The notes under the pieces are model-generated. The model saw nothing but the letters and a program-made list of their open reading frames with translations, had not been told where the DNA came from and did no database searches. DNA of 64,000 nucleotides, taken from assembly GCA_017506865.1 (NCBI GenBank), contig JAFCMP010000013.1:1178001-1242000 (forward strand). The letters are read 5' to 3'. This DNA comes from Tribonema minus. Lineage: Eukaryota; Sar; Xanthophyceae; Tribonematales; Tribonemataceae. The stretch's first letter is position 1. Each line of letters begins with the position of its first letter. Positions 21,367 to 33,000 of this stretch are shown here, piece after piece. The translations under genes were made by a program, and so were the position numbers.

Positions 21367-24300
21367 TCAGCGGAGCAGCGCCATGGCGGCGAGGGCGGCG
21401 GCGGCGGCAACGCCGACGGCGCCGCGCGCTGCCGCTGCGGGCGCTGCGCCGGTGCCGAAGAACTGCGCCTGCGTCTCGGTGATGGGCAGGTCGTCTTCGG
21501 AGACGCCGTCGGGAAGCCTGACCGGTGTTAATTAGGAGGGGAAACAGCGGCTGTGAGTGGAGGCGGTGCGTGATTTCACAGGGTTCCAGGGGTCGAAAAG
21601 CAGAGGAGTGCATGGAGTTTTGATGACTGCAAGTGCTGACGAGTGTTAATGAGGAGGGCAAACGGCGACTCTGAGCGGAGATGGTGCCTGAGTTCACAGG
21701 GTTCCAGGGGTCGAAGGGCAGAGGAGTGCATGGAATTTTGATGCTCAGATTAGAGTCTCAGCAGAAGTACTGCACCACTGCAAGGTCCCGAAGAACTGCG
21801 CCTGCGACTCCGTGATGGGCAGGTCGTCTTTGGAGACGCCGTCTGGAAGCCTGACGCGTGTTAATAAGGAGGGCAAACGGCGGCTGTGAGTGGAGGCGGT
21901 GCCTGGTTTCACAGGGCCCCGACGTCAGAAGGCAGAGGAGTGCATGGAGTTTTGATGCGCTCGGATCGGATTCTCAGGCAAAATACTGTGCGACTGCAAG
22001 TTGCGGCCTAAGGTATAATGAGGAGGGCAATCAGCGATTAGGAGTTGAGATGGTGCCTGATGTCACAGGGTCCCAGGGTCTGAGGCTGAACCTAGTACTT
22101 CTCACATCCATACACACATGTGCGGTGATTGAATGCCGCGGCGAATCACGAGATACCCGCAAGACTGCCAATTTGCAGCCTATGGCGCAAAAGACAGCAT
22201 CGTGCCAAACACGGAGAGGACGGAGAGCCAGCGTCTACGGTACACCTGGAGTACACTGGCGTACACTGGTGTACGCTGTGCTGCTGAGCGCTATCGTACC
22301 TGTCCTGCCGCTGAATCAGTGCAATGCAGTTGGCGAACGCGAGGATGTCCGTTTTCTGTTTAGGGCGCTGCGGTTCCCCTGGAGTTCACTTGGAGTACAC
22401 TGCATCGCTGAGTGGTGCCGTACCTGTTGTGCAGCTGGATCAGCGCGATGGGGTTGGCGAAGTCAAAGGTCGCCGCGCTGAGGTCGGCCGCGCCAGGCTG
22501 AACTGTGAAGTACACTTTCAGTACACTGTATCGCTATGAACAGTACACTCCAAAGTACACTAGGTGTACACTGCACTTCACAGCACTGCAGAGCGCTGCC
22601 GTACCTGTTGTGCAGCTGGATCAGCGCGATGGGGTTGGCGAAGTCGAATGTCGCCGCGTCGAGGTCAGCCGCGCCACCGATGCCCCTGTGCGTGAAGATG
22701 ATGCCCTCGCCCACACGGTTCGCGGCGATGGACGGCACGTTGCTCCCGGGGGTCACGGTGGCGGGGCAGCCATTGTCGATGTCGGCGCACCTCTCAGTGT
22801 TGGCCTAAATAGGATGGAGGACAGGGTTGGGGTGAGGCTAGGCTGAGGGATAAGGTTAGGTTAGGATTTGGACGGGGGGGGGGGGGGGGGACGCACAGCC
22901 GATGTGTAGAGTTGAGCCGTGTTGGCCTGGATAGGGACGAGGTAAGCGGAGGAGGTTCGGGTTTAAATCAAAGGTCAGCGTTGATGTCTGCGCACCTCTT
23001 CGTGTTGGCCTGGATAATTGTCAGGGTTAGGGTCAGGAGTAGGGTTAGGGCGAGGCTAAACTGGGATCAGTTTAGGGCATGGTAGGTGTTGAGCTAGGGT
23101 TTGGGCTCAGCGTCGATGTCCGTGCACCTCTCCATGTTGGCCTAGACGACGGCCAGAGTTAGGATTGAGCGTAGGGATTGGGCAAGCCTGAGGGGTGAGT
23201 TTAGGATTGGGCCTGGGGATCAAGGGGGGGGGGGGGCGACGCACGACCAATGTCATCAGTTGAGCGTGTGGGCCCGGTCAAGGTTGAGGTGAGCGTAGGT
23301 GGTTCGGGGTTGGGCGTAGGTGTTGAGCTTAGGGATGGGGTCAGCGTCGATGTCGGCGTACCTCTCCGTGTTGGCTTGGATGCGGTCAGGGTCAGAATGA
23401 CTCAATCGTTTTTGGCAGTTCTGACACACAATGGAGCTGAAAACCAGGCACCAGCAGGGGCCTTTGCCCGTTGCACTTGGTGTGCTGATGCTCCGCAGTG
23501 CTCGTGCAGCATCGAGGTTGTGCGCCTCGCAGCACACCTCCGTCAACCAGCCCACGGCTAGTTGCCATGGTTGGAATTAGGCTAGGGGGGTTAAGTTTAG
23601 GGGTTTGACCTGGGGTTGGGCGCTCACGACCGATGCCATCAGTTCAGCACGGTCCCTCTCATTGGTTCAGCCGGTTCTCCTGCTGCCAAAATCAATGCAA
23701 ACGTTCTTCTGCCCCCCCATGCAATGTGAACCCTGACCCTACGCCTAGCCCTGATGCACCGGCGCCACCCATGAGAGCATGCGCGGGGGGCAAACGCCCG
23801 ACGCGAAAGCAGCGGTGTGGCAAATATTGAAAAATTGACGTTGCTGGGCGCTGCTTCTCTCACCATCGCACCAACAACAGCGCCTACGGCAGGTCAACTC
23901 TTGAAGTGGGCCACCGAGACAAAGTTCAAGTATTGCAGTTGAAGTTTCTCACCTCCGCGCCCGCGTCGAGCGCCGGCTCGAGGTACTCGTCCCAGGGAGC
24001 GTGGTCCTCCTTGAGGGTGTTCCACGGTGCCACGGAGAGCACCGTCTGCGCGCATTATTGAGGGGGGGGGGGGGGGGGGGGGACGGCAGCGAAGCGGTGC
24101 CAGGACAGGCAGTGGCGGGAGGGGAGTTAGTACACGCGTCACGCGCGCGAAAACTTTCTCAAGTCGATTCACCGACAGCACCGTCTGCGCGCGTCATTTG
24201 GGGGGGGGGGGGCACGGCAGCGGAGCATTGCCACCGCTGACGGGGAGCGAGAGTCAGTACACGCCGGACGCACGCCAAACCCCTTTCTCAGGACGATGCG

Positions 24301-27300
24301 GTCGCACTCGTACATCGACACTGCCTCCTCGAAAAATTGTCCGTCTCCCCTCGCCCCCCCAGGCCTCATTCATGCTTGCAGGTGGTGTCGGAGCGCGTCC
24401 GATACTTCCAACGTATGATACTTCAACAGGCAGGGGCACCAGCGCGCGCGGAGGGCGGCACATGCGCAGAGCGTCGACACGCACGCACAACCGCAGTGGG
24501 CAACTCGCTCATCAACATCACATCAAAGAGACTCTGAAAGAGCATACCGATGCCGACCTCAAGTGCTTCATTGAGCTACACAAGCCATGCGCTCTCGCCC
24601 TGTCAGCAAGTGTGCGGCGTAGTCAGCTGCAGCGGCGCACGCGGGCGGCATCGGCCATGGTGACGCGCGGACAGGTGCGGGGTCGGAAACCGGGATTGAA
24701 GTTGAGGTTTGGAGATGGGAATACCCCGAAGATTAGGGTTCACAGGCGGGTCGCACCGCCCCGCGGGCGTTGGCAGTTTCAAAAGCTTAACGGCCGCGTT
24801 GCCTGCATCTGTTACGTTTGAACCTGGGTTAGGGCTTGGCATCAACGCTCAGAGACGGCCCCGCGCGGCCTACCGTTCCGATGGCTGGCGGTATCGGTCC
24901 ACAGCGGCTGCGAACGTTCATCATCGTCATCATATCCTACCCCCCTACACGAGTGAGGCTACTAACTGTAACCCTAACCCTTCACAAGCGCATGCGCCGC
25001 GCTCGCTGAGCGCTGACGCCGACGAGGCCGTCGTCAGGGCCATGATGGTGACAATCTCAAACTGCGTTGAGGCGTGGCTGGAAGGCTTCATCGCATGATC
25101 AAAGTTGACTCACGCGGCCTCGGTCGCCCATGGGCAGGGACCTGGGGGCGCGGCGGATTGCACAGAGCTCAACAGGCGGCGCCGAGGCTGCTCTCAGGCG
25201 CTGCCAACCCCACCCCTGACCCCAGTCTGACCCTAGCCCTAACGCTACCCAGGGACATGCGTCCTGCTCACCGAGCTGACACCGACAAAGCCAACAGGCG
25301 GCGTCAAGGCTTCTCTCAAGTGCTGTTAGCCCTAAACCTAAACCTAACACTAACCCCACATGAGCGCGCGCGCCGTGCTCACCGAGCTGACGCCGACGAA
25401 GCCGAACGGCTTGCCGTTGTTCATTACGCGACCTTGGACAGGACCATCGCCGCGACCTTGCCGCACGTGCAGTTGTCCATCTAACCCTAATCCTAATCTA
25501 CCCCTAATCTTAGATGAGCGCACGCGCCAGCGCTCACTGAGCTGACGCCAACGAAGCCATCGTTCGTCCACGCGACCTTGGACAGGACCGTTGGTCGTCT
25601 GGGCCTAACCCTAACCTAACCTTAACACTAACCCTAACCCGAGATACGTGCTCACCGAGCTGACGCCAACGAAACCGTCATTTGTCCACGCGACCTTGGA
25701 CAGGATTGTAGCCGCGATCTGATCGCACGTGCAGTTGGCCGTCTCGACGATGTCTATGTCATAGAAGGCGGATTCGCCGGGGCCGAGCGGCACGTCGCCG
25801 ACCAGCGAGCCGCACACATAGCTCTGCAGGGGCTCGGTCGCCAATAGGTCCTGAGGGGGGGAGGGGGGGGTCAGAGACATTCATGAGGTGAGATGCGCTA
25901 TCAAAAAGCTGAGGATGTTTCTTGGGACAAAAATGAAAAGACAAGTTTGCGTAGGCTTGAAAACAGAGCTCAACTCGCCGAGTGGCACGTCGCCCACCAG
26001 TGAGGCGCACACAAAGCTTTGCAGGGGCTCCGTGGCCAATTGGTCCTGCAGAGGTATGGGTGGGGTTGGGTGGGGGGGGGGGGGGGGGGCGTTCAAAGAC
26101 GTTCATGAGGTGAGATGCGGTCTCACGAAGCTGAGGAAATTTCTTGGGACAAAAATGAAAAGACGAGTGCGCGTAGGCTCAAAAGCAGTGCTCAACTCGC
26201 CCAACGGCACGTCGCCGACCAGCGAGCCGCACACGAAGCTCTGCAGGGGCTCTGCGGCCAGGAGGTCCTGCAGGCGCGGCCAAAAAGAGCAAAGAAGTAG
26301 TGAGTCACTCTGTCAAAGCTGACAAAGCCCCTGCAGAGTAACAAGACTTGTGCGCAAAAAGCTAAAGCGTTGCACACGAAGCTCTGCAGGGGCTCTGTGG
26401 CCAGGAAGTCCTGCAACGGCGGGGGAAGGGGGGGTGTCAGAGAACGGTTCGTGAGGAGAGATGCGCCCTCGCCACTCTGATGAGGGCTGCAAATCGGCTG
26501 TGGGCGCGTGCTCTTTGCCACTCGGCGTTTGGGAGGCCTGCTGCCGTGTACTCCAAATTACTGCGGCATTCAAGCAGCGGATTTTGTGCAGACTGTGACG
26601 CACTACAGTGAGGCTTGACGTTTGCAGTGTTTTGCAGTATGCTCTATTCACGGCCTACACATGGATCAATCGCGTGTGCGTTGCAAACTTCTTTTTTGCG
26701 GCACGCAACACCCTGCCCGCAAATTTTGTCGCCGCTGCTCGCCGTGATTGCAGTGGCGTCGAGCGTGAATCTGGAGAAACATACATCTGCACCAACCGGC
26801 TTGCGACAGACAGCCTTGACGCTGTGGAGTGGAGGTCTGTTATACATCTGCACCAACCGGCTTGCGATAGACAGCCTTGACACTGTGGTCTGTTTGGGAC
26901 TGCTCACCGTTATTGCAGTGGCGTCCCCGGTGGTGGCATACGCCTTGAGCGCATCTGTCGGCTCCCCATCCAGCTCCCAGATGGGGTCGGCGTGCTGCAA
27001 GGGGGGGGTCAACAGCGGGGGGGGGGGTGCTGAGATACTGATCCTCACTTGGGGGGGGGAGGGGTGCATGCGCTGATGGCGGCCATCAGTGCTCAACACT
27101 GGCTCAGTGCCCTCAGAGATGGTTTGACGCAGTGTGTGCACTCGCTGTTGCAGCATACATTGTTGCTGTTGGCTCCCCGTCCAGCACCCAGATGGGGTCG
27201 GCGTGCTGCAAGGAGGGGTGGGGTGGGTGCGGGGGTCAAAGCGATGTTCATCTTTTCTTGGGGGGTGGGGGGGGTGATGAGGTGCTGGTCATCAATTTTG

Positions 27301-28428
27301 TTTCCTTTTCCACCACATATGTTTTGCGAAACATGGTCTCACCACTCCCTTGTCAAGCCAGTGTACGCCTTCTGCTTGACAAGAGATGTGGAAAAAGTGG
27401 ATGCGCTCGTCAGCGCATTCGTTTCCATCTGTGTGCGCTGGCGAACGTTGGTGACACAACAACGGCTCGGTGCCCTCAGAGATTGTTTTGAAAATGAGCT
27501 GACGGAGATGAGCCATGTTCTACCACGTTGTGGCAGCTGGTAGCTGTGCAAGCGCAGTGCATCTATGGTGCGCACGGTGCCTCGTGGCGGCGCGTCTGGC
27601 AAGAGTCGCTGCAGATTATTCGCACACATGGCAGCAAAGAGCTGCGTCATGTGAAGCAGGCTACCACCGCGGCCTTGAAAAAAACAGGACAGCGGGCAGC
27701 AGCGACAGCACAGCTGACATGCCGCCGGCGCTTGTTGAGCCGCGCTGCATGCAGAAAGGGGCGCAACAAGGGCGTCTTCAACTTGCACTGACGGCTAGCG
27801 TGATTTTGCACACAAGCTGGTGTCCCAACAACTCAAAGCAAGCTTGTGCAGGTCAGCACACGACGTTCTTAACATGTACTACTACAGTACGATATCAGTG
27901 CGGCTTGTTGACGGCTGTAGTGGGCCATTTGCATGCAAAATGCGTACGGTAACTGCGAAACCCCCGAAGTGCGGGGCCCATGTGGAAAGTCACATTAAGT
28001 GCACATGCACTGCTACTGCACAACCCCACCGTATGAAGACTTGCCGGTGAGTGTTGATGCAGTGCTCTGCTAGGCCACCGGCACTTGCACGCGCGATTGA
28101 GCGCCCAACTCTGACGACAGGCGCTCGTATTCGTTCACAAGAGTGGTTGACGAGAATGTCGTTTCAAGCAGTGTTTCGAAGAAGGACCTCATTGTGATAG
28201 GAGCTCGAATCAACTGTGGTGCTGCAATATGCCTTACATTTCACTGACCTTGCCGTGGATGACCATGACGGGCTCCGTCAGGTTTTGGCCACTAGACAGG
28301 TTAGTGATTTTGATCGATTGTGCTCCGGGGCATGTGCTGAAGTGACCACTGGCCGTCGCCAGCAGCAGTGACAGCCCTGCAGCAGTCCGCTTCGCGGCGC
28401 GGGATGCAGATCTTGATGCGGCAACCAT
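21367..28428 (-). CDS. Secreted Spondin_N-domain protein with GPI-like tail, 301 residues
   Basis: Exons: 28249-28428, 26908-26994, 25656-25850, 23953-24045, 22605-22804, 21367-21517. Lengths sum to 906 nt and phases match at all five joins. The N-terminus has a basic stretch and a hydrophobic core ending near GHFSTC, a likely signal peptide. The body follows the Spondin_N pattern: SIKITNLSSGQNLTEPVMVIH, then DPIWELDGEPTDALKAYA, VGDVPLGPGESAFYDI, WTNDGFVGVSS, EYLEPALDAGAEANTE, and GIIFTHRGIGGAADLDAATF followed by NPIALIQ. Spondin_N is a beta-sandwich domain of secreted proteins. The C-terminus ends in a small-residue spacer and an Ala-rich hydrophobic tail (about residues 285-300), typical of GPI attachment signals. 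The ATG lies in CTACCATGG. Echo copies of exon ends surround exons 2 to 6, so alternative splicing is possible. The function of the algal or protist version is unknown. Confidence 0.85.
21535..22075 (-). repeat. Tandem array next to the last Spondin_N exon
   Basis: A unit containing GAGGAGGGCAAACGGCG, TTCACAGGGTTCCAGGGG and GGCAGAGGAGTGCATGGA recurs from about 21535, 21650, 21865 and 22018. One unit also contains a near-perfect copy of the last exon's start (21785-21855, LPDGVSKDDLPITESQAQFFG) with an AG acceptor. That copy could serve as an alternative exon, or it is a duplication scar. Confidence 0.7.
22260..22560 (-). repeat. Echo copies of the end of Spondin_N exon 22605-22804
   Basis: The segment coding for ADLDAATFDFANPIALIQLHN with its GTACGG donor recurs at about 22422-22495, with a poorer copy at about 22295-22345. 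Repeated GTACACTGGAGTACACT sequence lies between them. Confidence 0.65.
22820..23400 (-). repeat. Echo copies of the start of exon 22605-22804 with TTAGGG runs
   Basis: The acceptor-side sequence GGCCAACAC(T/G)GAGAGG, followed by CGCCGACATCGAC, recurs at about 22975-23015, 23105-23145 and 23340-23385, separated by GGTTAGGG-like sequence and G runs (22876-22890, 23225-23237). The exon used in the model (22605-22804) is the only one that continues into the conserved GIGGAADLD coding block. Confidence 0.7.
24990..25655 (-). repeat. Echo copies of the Spondin_N NDGFVGVSS exon end
   Basis: The end of exon 25656-25850 (KVAWTNDGFVGVSS plus GTGAGC donor) is repeated at about 25530-25600, 25378-25480 and 25265-25300, with a remnant near 25010-25030. 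CCCTAACCC-type telomere-like runs lie between copies (25195-25245, 25330-25355, 25480-25510, 25605-25642). Confidence 0.75.
25970..26420 (-). repeat. Echo copies of the Spondin_N ATEPLQS exon start
   Basis: Acceptor-side copies coding for DQLATEPLQSFVCASLVGDVPLGE and similar lie at about 25970-26050, 26195-26275 and 26370-26415. Each retains a CAG acceptor; the one at 25970-26050 also keeps a coding-strand C-run (G-run 26070-26088), and shorter G-runs follow others. Each could in principle splice in frame to what precedes it. Confidence 0.75.
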
Positions 28429-30031
28429 GGTAGAGGGTGTGGGGTAGGTGCGGTCTGAGGGCACAGGTGCAGGTGGGCAATTGCTGAGCTGTTTTGTGAT
28501 GTTGTGAACAGCATTGTTGTCGAATTGAGCGTGCAGAACAGCTTGTGCTTGAGTAATGCTGTGCCGTCTTGCTGGTCAATCAGCCAACGGCACCATACTG
28601 CAGTGCAGATCAAGGCAGAGGCGATGTCGCTTCGGATCCATCCAGCGAATTGCACCTTGATGCATCAAGAAGTGCACGAGCGCTGCACCAACAGCAACAG
28701 ATCGCAGAGCTGCGGCAAAGATGCCAGCAACAGCAGCGTCTCACACCATCACTTGCTCACCTGACTTGGCCTGTGTGTTGATGCGCGGTGCTCTGAAAGG
28801 TGCGCACAGGCCTGTGATTTCAGGTTGTTGATTGGCCTTGATGCATACGGTATCGAAAGTCGTTACGACTAAAGTGTTTGAAGGAATTCCGGAAGGCACT
28901 TTGCGGCGGTGTCTGTGCATGCAGGCGGCTTGGGGGCTGCCGTGCTTGTGGTGGGCTTGATGGGCCTCATGGGAACTGGACCCGACCACGACTCTGACTG
29001 ACTGATGTTTCCTTCTGCGGTGGGGTCTCGCTCCGCGCTGTACCACAGGGAAAGCAGAACTCACCAATGCGATTTGTGTGGGACTGCTACTACCAGTGTG
29101 TTACCTAGTGCGTGGGCCAGGGCATTCGTGGATGAGTGCATGAGCCTACTTGAAGGTGCTGCGGCTTTCAGGGAAATCCGTAATCTCAAGTGTCGCAGCA
29201 ATCACTTATCCTGATCCTGTTTGGATGTTGTTCAACGACACCGTGCAACTCAAGTCGCAGGATCCTGTACCGAACACTCGCATAGGCATATGCATGTGCC
29301 GACTGAAAACGGCTGAGTCGGACGCAGGCCGGAGCCAATCAGAAGTTGCTGCTGCCAAACAAGTGTGCCGCCCATGCACTGGATGGACCAGGTGTGACAG
29401 CAGGCTTTTTAAGCAACATGCGTGTGCGTTGCACAACGTCTGCAGCCATGGCGAGTGTAGCAAAGGAGCACCAGCAGAGAGCTGGAGACACACAAGCTGT
29501 AATCGGTATGAGACTCATCAACGATTTATTAATGACACAGCTGGTCATCTTGCACTTGTACGCGTAATCATGGAGGCTCCGCGCGAATGGATTGCAGCAC
29601 AACGACTGCATGCACACTCACTGATGGTGCATGCTCCAAGGAAACCCAGATGCAAGGAATACTCGAGTTTCAGCTACCTTCAAGCGCACGGCATGCCAAT
29701 GCTCACCCTTCCGCTTCCCGATAGCACAGCTCTTAAGACGACACCAAAATAAACTGCTGCTTGACCCCCCCCCCCCCCTCTCGCCCACCTGAGCAGGATC
29801 ATACGGCGCTCACGCCCTACTGACATCAAGCCTCTTCACGCGCGCCGCGCATCCGCACGTGTGCGCTAGTGCCCCGTCGCGGCGGCTGCGCCACTCATAC
29901 AACAAGTAGCGCTAGGACTCTGCCCGCGTCAACCGCTGCCAGTGCAGTGCTTGCTGCCACAAGCGGGAGGCACGCGCGCTCTCGTTTGACGCACCACTTC
30001 ACCTCAATTTTGAAGTTGGGGACTCTACTCT
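28429..30031. other. Intergenic region with one open frame
   Basis: The region lies upstream of the Spondin_N gene and downstream of the annexin/TerD gene. It contains a plus-strand open frame of 200 codons (29150-29752, Cys- and His-containing, no recognisable domain), followed by a C-run at 29764-29777. Chance is a reasonable explanation for that frame; no splice pattern or homology supports it. Confidence 0.4.
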
Positions 30032-33000
30032 CTAAGGCTGCAGCGCCATGCCCTGCACCAGGACGCCCGTGCTCGCGTAGATGTCGCGGATGGCCTGGAG
30101 GCTCTCGGGCGCGGGCGCCTGGCCGCCGGGGATGCCCGTGCCCAGGCATATGTACACCCAGCTGCCGGGGCAGCGCTTCAGCCTGACGGGGCGAGAGCAC
30201 GCAGAGAGTTGCGGGCGATAATTCAATGGCCACAGCGTGACTGTGTCTGACAACTTGAAAGGGGGGGTGCGGGGAGGTCCAAGACAGCCTCCAGAGGTTT
30301 GCCGGTGTTGAGCGCACAGAGCACAACACCCAGCCGCCGGGGAAGCGCTTCAGTCTGAATGGAGGGAGCAAAGGACGCAGCAACTTGAAGGCGTCAGGGA
30401 GTGACCAGTCACTGACCACAGCGTGACTTGTCTGACAATTGAAGGAGGATGCAGGGGGGGGGGCTCCGCGCGCAGCGCACCCAGCCGCCGGGGCAGCGCT
30501 TCAGCCTGATGGAGCACTCAATCACTTACAGGCGCCGCGGTAAGCCAGTGAGAAAGCATGACAGAGCGGGGACGCCTGCGGCTCCCCTGCACTTGAATGG
30601 CAAACTTGGACAACGTGCGGTGTACTTCAACGACGGACGTGTGGCCATGCAGGCAGGTGCCGGTGCGTCGAGCGGCGTCGTGACGGCATCACGGCGTAGT
30701 GTCAGCAACGCTTGCGGCAGTGGTGCCGGGAGTATTGGCCCTTTGACATGCAGTGTGAGCGCAGCAGCCGGAGCCGCTCCGCATGGCCCACTTCACCAAG
30801 ATCATGCTGCAGTGATTGCCGACGTCGTCAGCGCCGCGCCCTAGAGCGGGGTGAGCCACTCATTCAGAAGTCAGCAGCTTGGCTGTTATGGTCGATGCCC
30901 TCTCGGCACTGCCCACAGAAGGACGCAATGAGTCACTCATGTCAGGCGACTAGGACTCATCAGTTCGCTTCGATGCGGGGCGCGCTCACATGGCAAAGGC
31001 GACGCCGCGCGTGCGGATGTCGCCGCCGATGCTGAAGTTGGCGCACACGTGGCCGCTGGACGGCAGGTACAGGCGCGCGTACGCCTTCTGCACGCACTTG
31101 AACGTGGCGTCGGCGCTGTAGCAGTGCACCGTGAACACCTGCGCACACAAGCAGGGGATATGCGGCGCACGAGCTGAGCCATGCAACGCACAAAGAGGGT
31201 GGCTGCTGATTTGATGGTCACACGGCTGTCTGTGTCAATCTCTTGGTTTTGCTGCCGTGAAGTGCTGCTCACCCAATTTCAAGAGGCCTCCTGTGGCGTC
31301 TTGTGCATTTGGGGAAAGGTGCACACAGTGCTACGATGCTGGGGCCTCGCCAATCAGCTTCTCGAGAACATCATCTAGGATGTAGTTCCGCGAAGCAAGC
31401 ATCAAGGAACTGATGCTGCTGACCTCTGATCAGCCAGTGATGGCGTATCTGAGTGCGCCGTCTGGGTTGCCCCAAAGCTAATCATTGACAGAAAAATTGT
31501 CTTGATTTGGTTTGACGCATTTTAAGCCTCAATTGCAGACTCAGGAGGTTTCGTGTAAGTGCCTGCCAGCATGGTCGCGTCGGGCAGCACGCAGGGAATG
31601 ATGAACGTGTTCGCTCATCCCTGTATGCTGTCTCAAGGTTGCAATGGCCCCGCAGGCACGTGGTACGCTCGCCTATGCCGCACACGACCGCTCACACTGA
31701 CAGGACTCACAGCGGTCGCAGTCTCCCAAGATGCGCGTAAAAGGGCTGCTTCAACTTGACAACAATTGGTGGGCCACTTGCACATTGACAGGTGCGCACC
31801 ATGACTGACTCGTTGCCTGCCTCCCCAGCCTGTCCACTAGCAAGAGCGGCGGCTGCAGCTGCCCTCCAAGTCACCGAGCAAAGTGTCACTCCATGGCAAC
31901 TTGAACTTCAACACTGATTTCAATTCTGGCCAGCGCAGCTCACCAGCGCGTCCACGTCCGCCGGCACGTCGCGCAGGCGCACGGCAATAGAGGCCATTCA
32001 CGTCCACCTTCTGGCGAGAGCACTGCCAACCCAACTTCAACATCAACTTCAATACCTGGAGCAACAGCGCTCACCAGCGTGTCCACGTCCGTCGGGACGT
32101 CGCGCAGGCGCACGACGACGGTCTCGTCGCCCCCTCGCCCTCGCCCGTCCCACACTCGCAACTGGCGAGAGAACTGCGAATTCAACTTCAACCTCAATCT
32201 ATGAGCAACATCGCTCACCAGCGCTTCCACGTCCGGCGGCACGTCGCGCAGGCGCACGACGACGGTCTCGTCGTCGCCCGCCCCTGGCACGAACATTGCC
32301 GGCGGCTACCCACCAAGTCATCGAGCAAAGTGTCACTCGTTAGTAACTTCAATTATGGTATCAGCTTCAACTCTCAACAGCAGCGCTCACCAGCGCGTCC
32401 ACGTCCGCCGGCACGTCGCGCAGGCGCACGACGACGGTCTCGTCGTCCCCCCCGCCCTCGCCGGTCCTGTCGTCGCCGCCGTACGCCACGCCCGGCGCGG
32501 ACTTGGCGCCAAAGAAGACGACGTGGCGCGCGGCGCCGTCGCCGCCGAGCATCACCACGCCGGCGTCGAGGTCCACGCCCTGACCGTACGTCTCCCAGCC
32601 GAGGCCGAGCGCGATGGTGTCGGAGAGGCCGCCCGCGAGCATGGCGATGTCGCCTGCGGGGGGGGAAGGGGGGGGAAGGGGGGGGAAGGGGGGGAGAGGG
32701 GGAAGTGGGGGGGGGGGGGGGGGGGAGGGGGCAGCGTGCGCGACAACGTTAGTAAGTGGGGGGGGGAGGGGGAAGACGGGGGGGAGGGGGGGAGGGGGGA
32801 GGGGGCGTGTGCAGCGCTGTTAGCGCAGCGTTGTGCTGCCGACAGCGCTTGTGTTTCGCCCATGCTCCAGGCATATTATCTGGCGTCCGATGGCACAAAG
32901 TCGCCACTCTTTTAAGCACGGAGCAAAAATGTCGTAGACGTGCCGCGTGTGGGCTGCTATGGCAACCTCTGGCTGAGGAAATGCCGACAAAGCTGCCTGG

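Noticed and set aside
24254-24490. Possible extra Spondin_N exon (FFEEAVSMYECDRIVL)
   Set aside because: The sequence looks protein-like, but no GT donor follows, and exons 25656-25850 and 23953-24045 already join in phase and in domain order.
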